A stretch of DNA of 32,269 nt, from the NCBI GenBank assembly GCA_019217005.1, contig JAHBNG010000152.1:1-32269 (forward strand), given 5' to 3'. Shown here one piece after another: positions 31,814 through 32,269 of the stretch. Within the stretch, counting starts at the first letter, position 1, and the number at the start of each line of letters is the position of its first letter. Source of the DNA: Chloroflexi bacterium TSY (GTDB lineage Bacteria; Chloroflexota; Anaerolineae; Caldilineales; Caldilineaceae). Position numbers and translations under genes: made by a program. Under the pieces are notes generated by a model. It ran no database searches, had not been told where the DNA came from, and saw nothing but the letters and a program-made list of their open reading frames with translations.

Positions 31814-32137
31814 TTATTGTTTTGAGCCGCTTGCCATCGTGTTCAACATGGTTAGAAGCTGATCAAATGGATCGCTCGTTGCATCAACCGATTGTGTTGC
31901 TCCTGTTGTAGCGGGTTGGCATTCATCAATCGGTTGATTGCTTGCGTCAATCGCTTGACTTAGGACATTCATCTGTTGCTGAGCCGCCACTGCATTTTGC
32001 ATGGATAGCGAAACTGCTTGCGCCATGGCCTGTTGCACCACAGCCAGCGACTGAGATGAAGATTGCGCAGCAGCAGGTTCGTTCGATTGAGCCACTGCAT
32101 CGGCAATTTGACCACTAAGGACCGAAAAGTCCGCCAT
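31814..32137 (-). CDS. RebB-family (R-body) protein, intact
   Basis: This 107-aa protein has the complete RebB pattern: MADFSVLSGQIADAVAQSN, then VVQQAMAQAVSLSMQNAVAAQQQMNVLSQA. A Gln/Thr/Ser-rich stretch follows, and it ends DQLLTMLNTMASGS. RebB proteins polymerise into R-bodies, cytoplasmic ribbons that unroll and pierce membranes. ATG 32137 has GGA 5 nt upstream. It is the first and only intact canonical member here; the downstream copies share its reading direction. The N-terminal half lacks the usual KVLGDAPA segment and has AAAQSSSQS in its place. Confidence 0.85.
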   Translation of the reverse strand: MADFSVLSGQIADAVAQSNEPAAAQSSSQSLAVVQQAMAQAVSLSMQNAVAAQQQMNVLSQAIDASNQPIDECQPATTGATQSVDATSDPFDQLLTMLNTMASGSKQ

Positions 32138-32269
32138 CTGAATCCATGCATCCTAAATAATTGTCAACTGTGAAGTGTAATTGAGAGCGTTCTTGGAAGC
32201 TGACGGAAGCCATTGACAATTGAGGCGTTTGTAGGATCCGAGTGTCCAAAGCACCCGTTTGATCATTTA
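32138..32269. other. Upstream region of first reb gene (window edge)
   Basis: No gene is supported in these 132 bp. They should carry the ribosome site and possibly the promoter of the reb array, unless more reb genes lie beyond the window. Confidence 0.4.

Noticed and set aside
25896..32137. Sequencing or assembly error as the cause of all frameshifts
   Set aside because: About 20 long genes elsewhere in the window are uninterrupted, and the damage is confined to IS elements and the repeated reb copies. It cannot be fully excluded for single homopolymer sites.

Overview
The window is about 50% G+C bacterial DNA. It is probably from a member of the Chloroflexota; this is an impression from gene content and transposase types (split RhaI and RhaD-SDR rhamnose enzymes, GlpX, many IS110, IS630 and IS4-like elements) and was not tested. 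No rRNA, tRNA or CRISPR array was seen.

Positions 1-9.4 kb are mostly ordinary metabolism. A tautomerase and a DNase I-fold (EEP) hydrolase diverge from a region holding a 26-bp palindrome. An intact IS110-type insertion sequence follows, with a candidate structured RNA in its left end. Next come a YihY/BrkB membrane protein, class II fructose-1,6-bisphosphatase (GlpX), and a tight two-gene L-rhamnose operon: RhaI-type isomerase, then a fused rhamnulose-1-phosphate aldolase/lactaldehyde dehydrogenase. No rhamnulokinase is present.

Positions 9.4-15.8 kb are a minus-strand glycosylation cluster: a gene of unknown function truncated at its 5' end, a GT2, a SAM methyltransferase, and two tandem two-domain GT2 proteins that share their first domain but not their second. 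The last gene is cut at codon 7 by a decayed IS4-superfamily element (10883-12381) with a 5-bp target duplication. Removing the element restores an ATGA stop/start overlap with the gene upstream.

Positions 15.8-22.3 kb are a repeat-rich stretch: an IS110 copy, three MITE- or palindrome-like elements, a 301-aa protein of unknown family, a von Willebrand A protein and a CPA1-type Na+/H+ antiporter.

Positions 22.4-32.3 kb are the most unusual part. Seven minus-strand genes or remnants belong to the RebB (R-body, 'killing trait') family; only the first (31814-32137) and the last (25896-26273) are open. The other five carry frameshifts, and two are cut by an IS630 and a second IS110 copy. Immediately downstream and co-directional is a compact set of six intact genes: two paralogous small all-beta-looking proteins, an EEP-fold nuclease-like protein, two proteins sharing a novel N-terminal module (one with a DUF4258-like C-terminus), and a DUF2283-like protein. 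I infer that this may be an R-body locus with effector and immunity genes. Because the 22.4-25.8 kb genes are intact while the reb array and insertion sequences are not, the frameshifts look like real decay rather than sequencing error.
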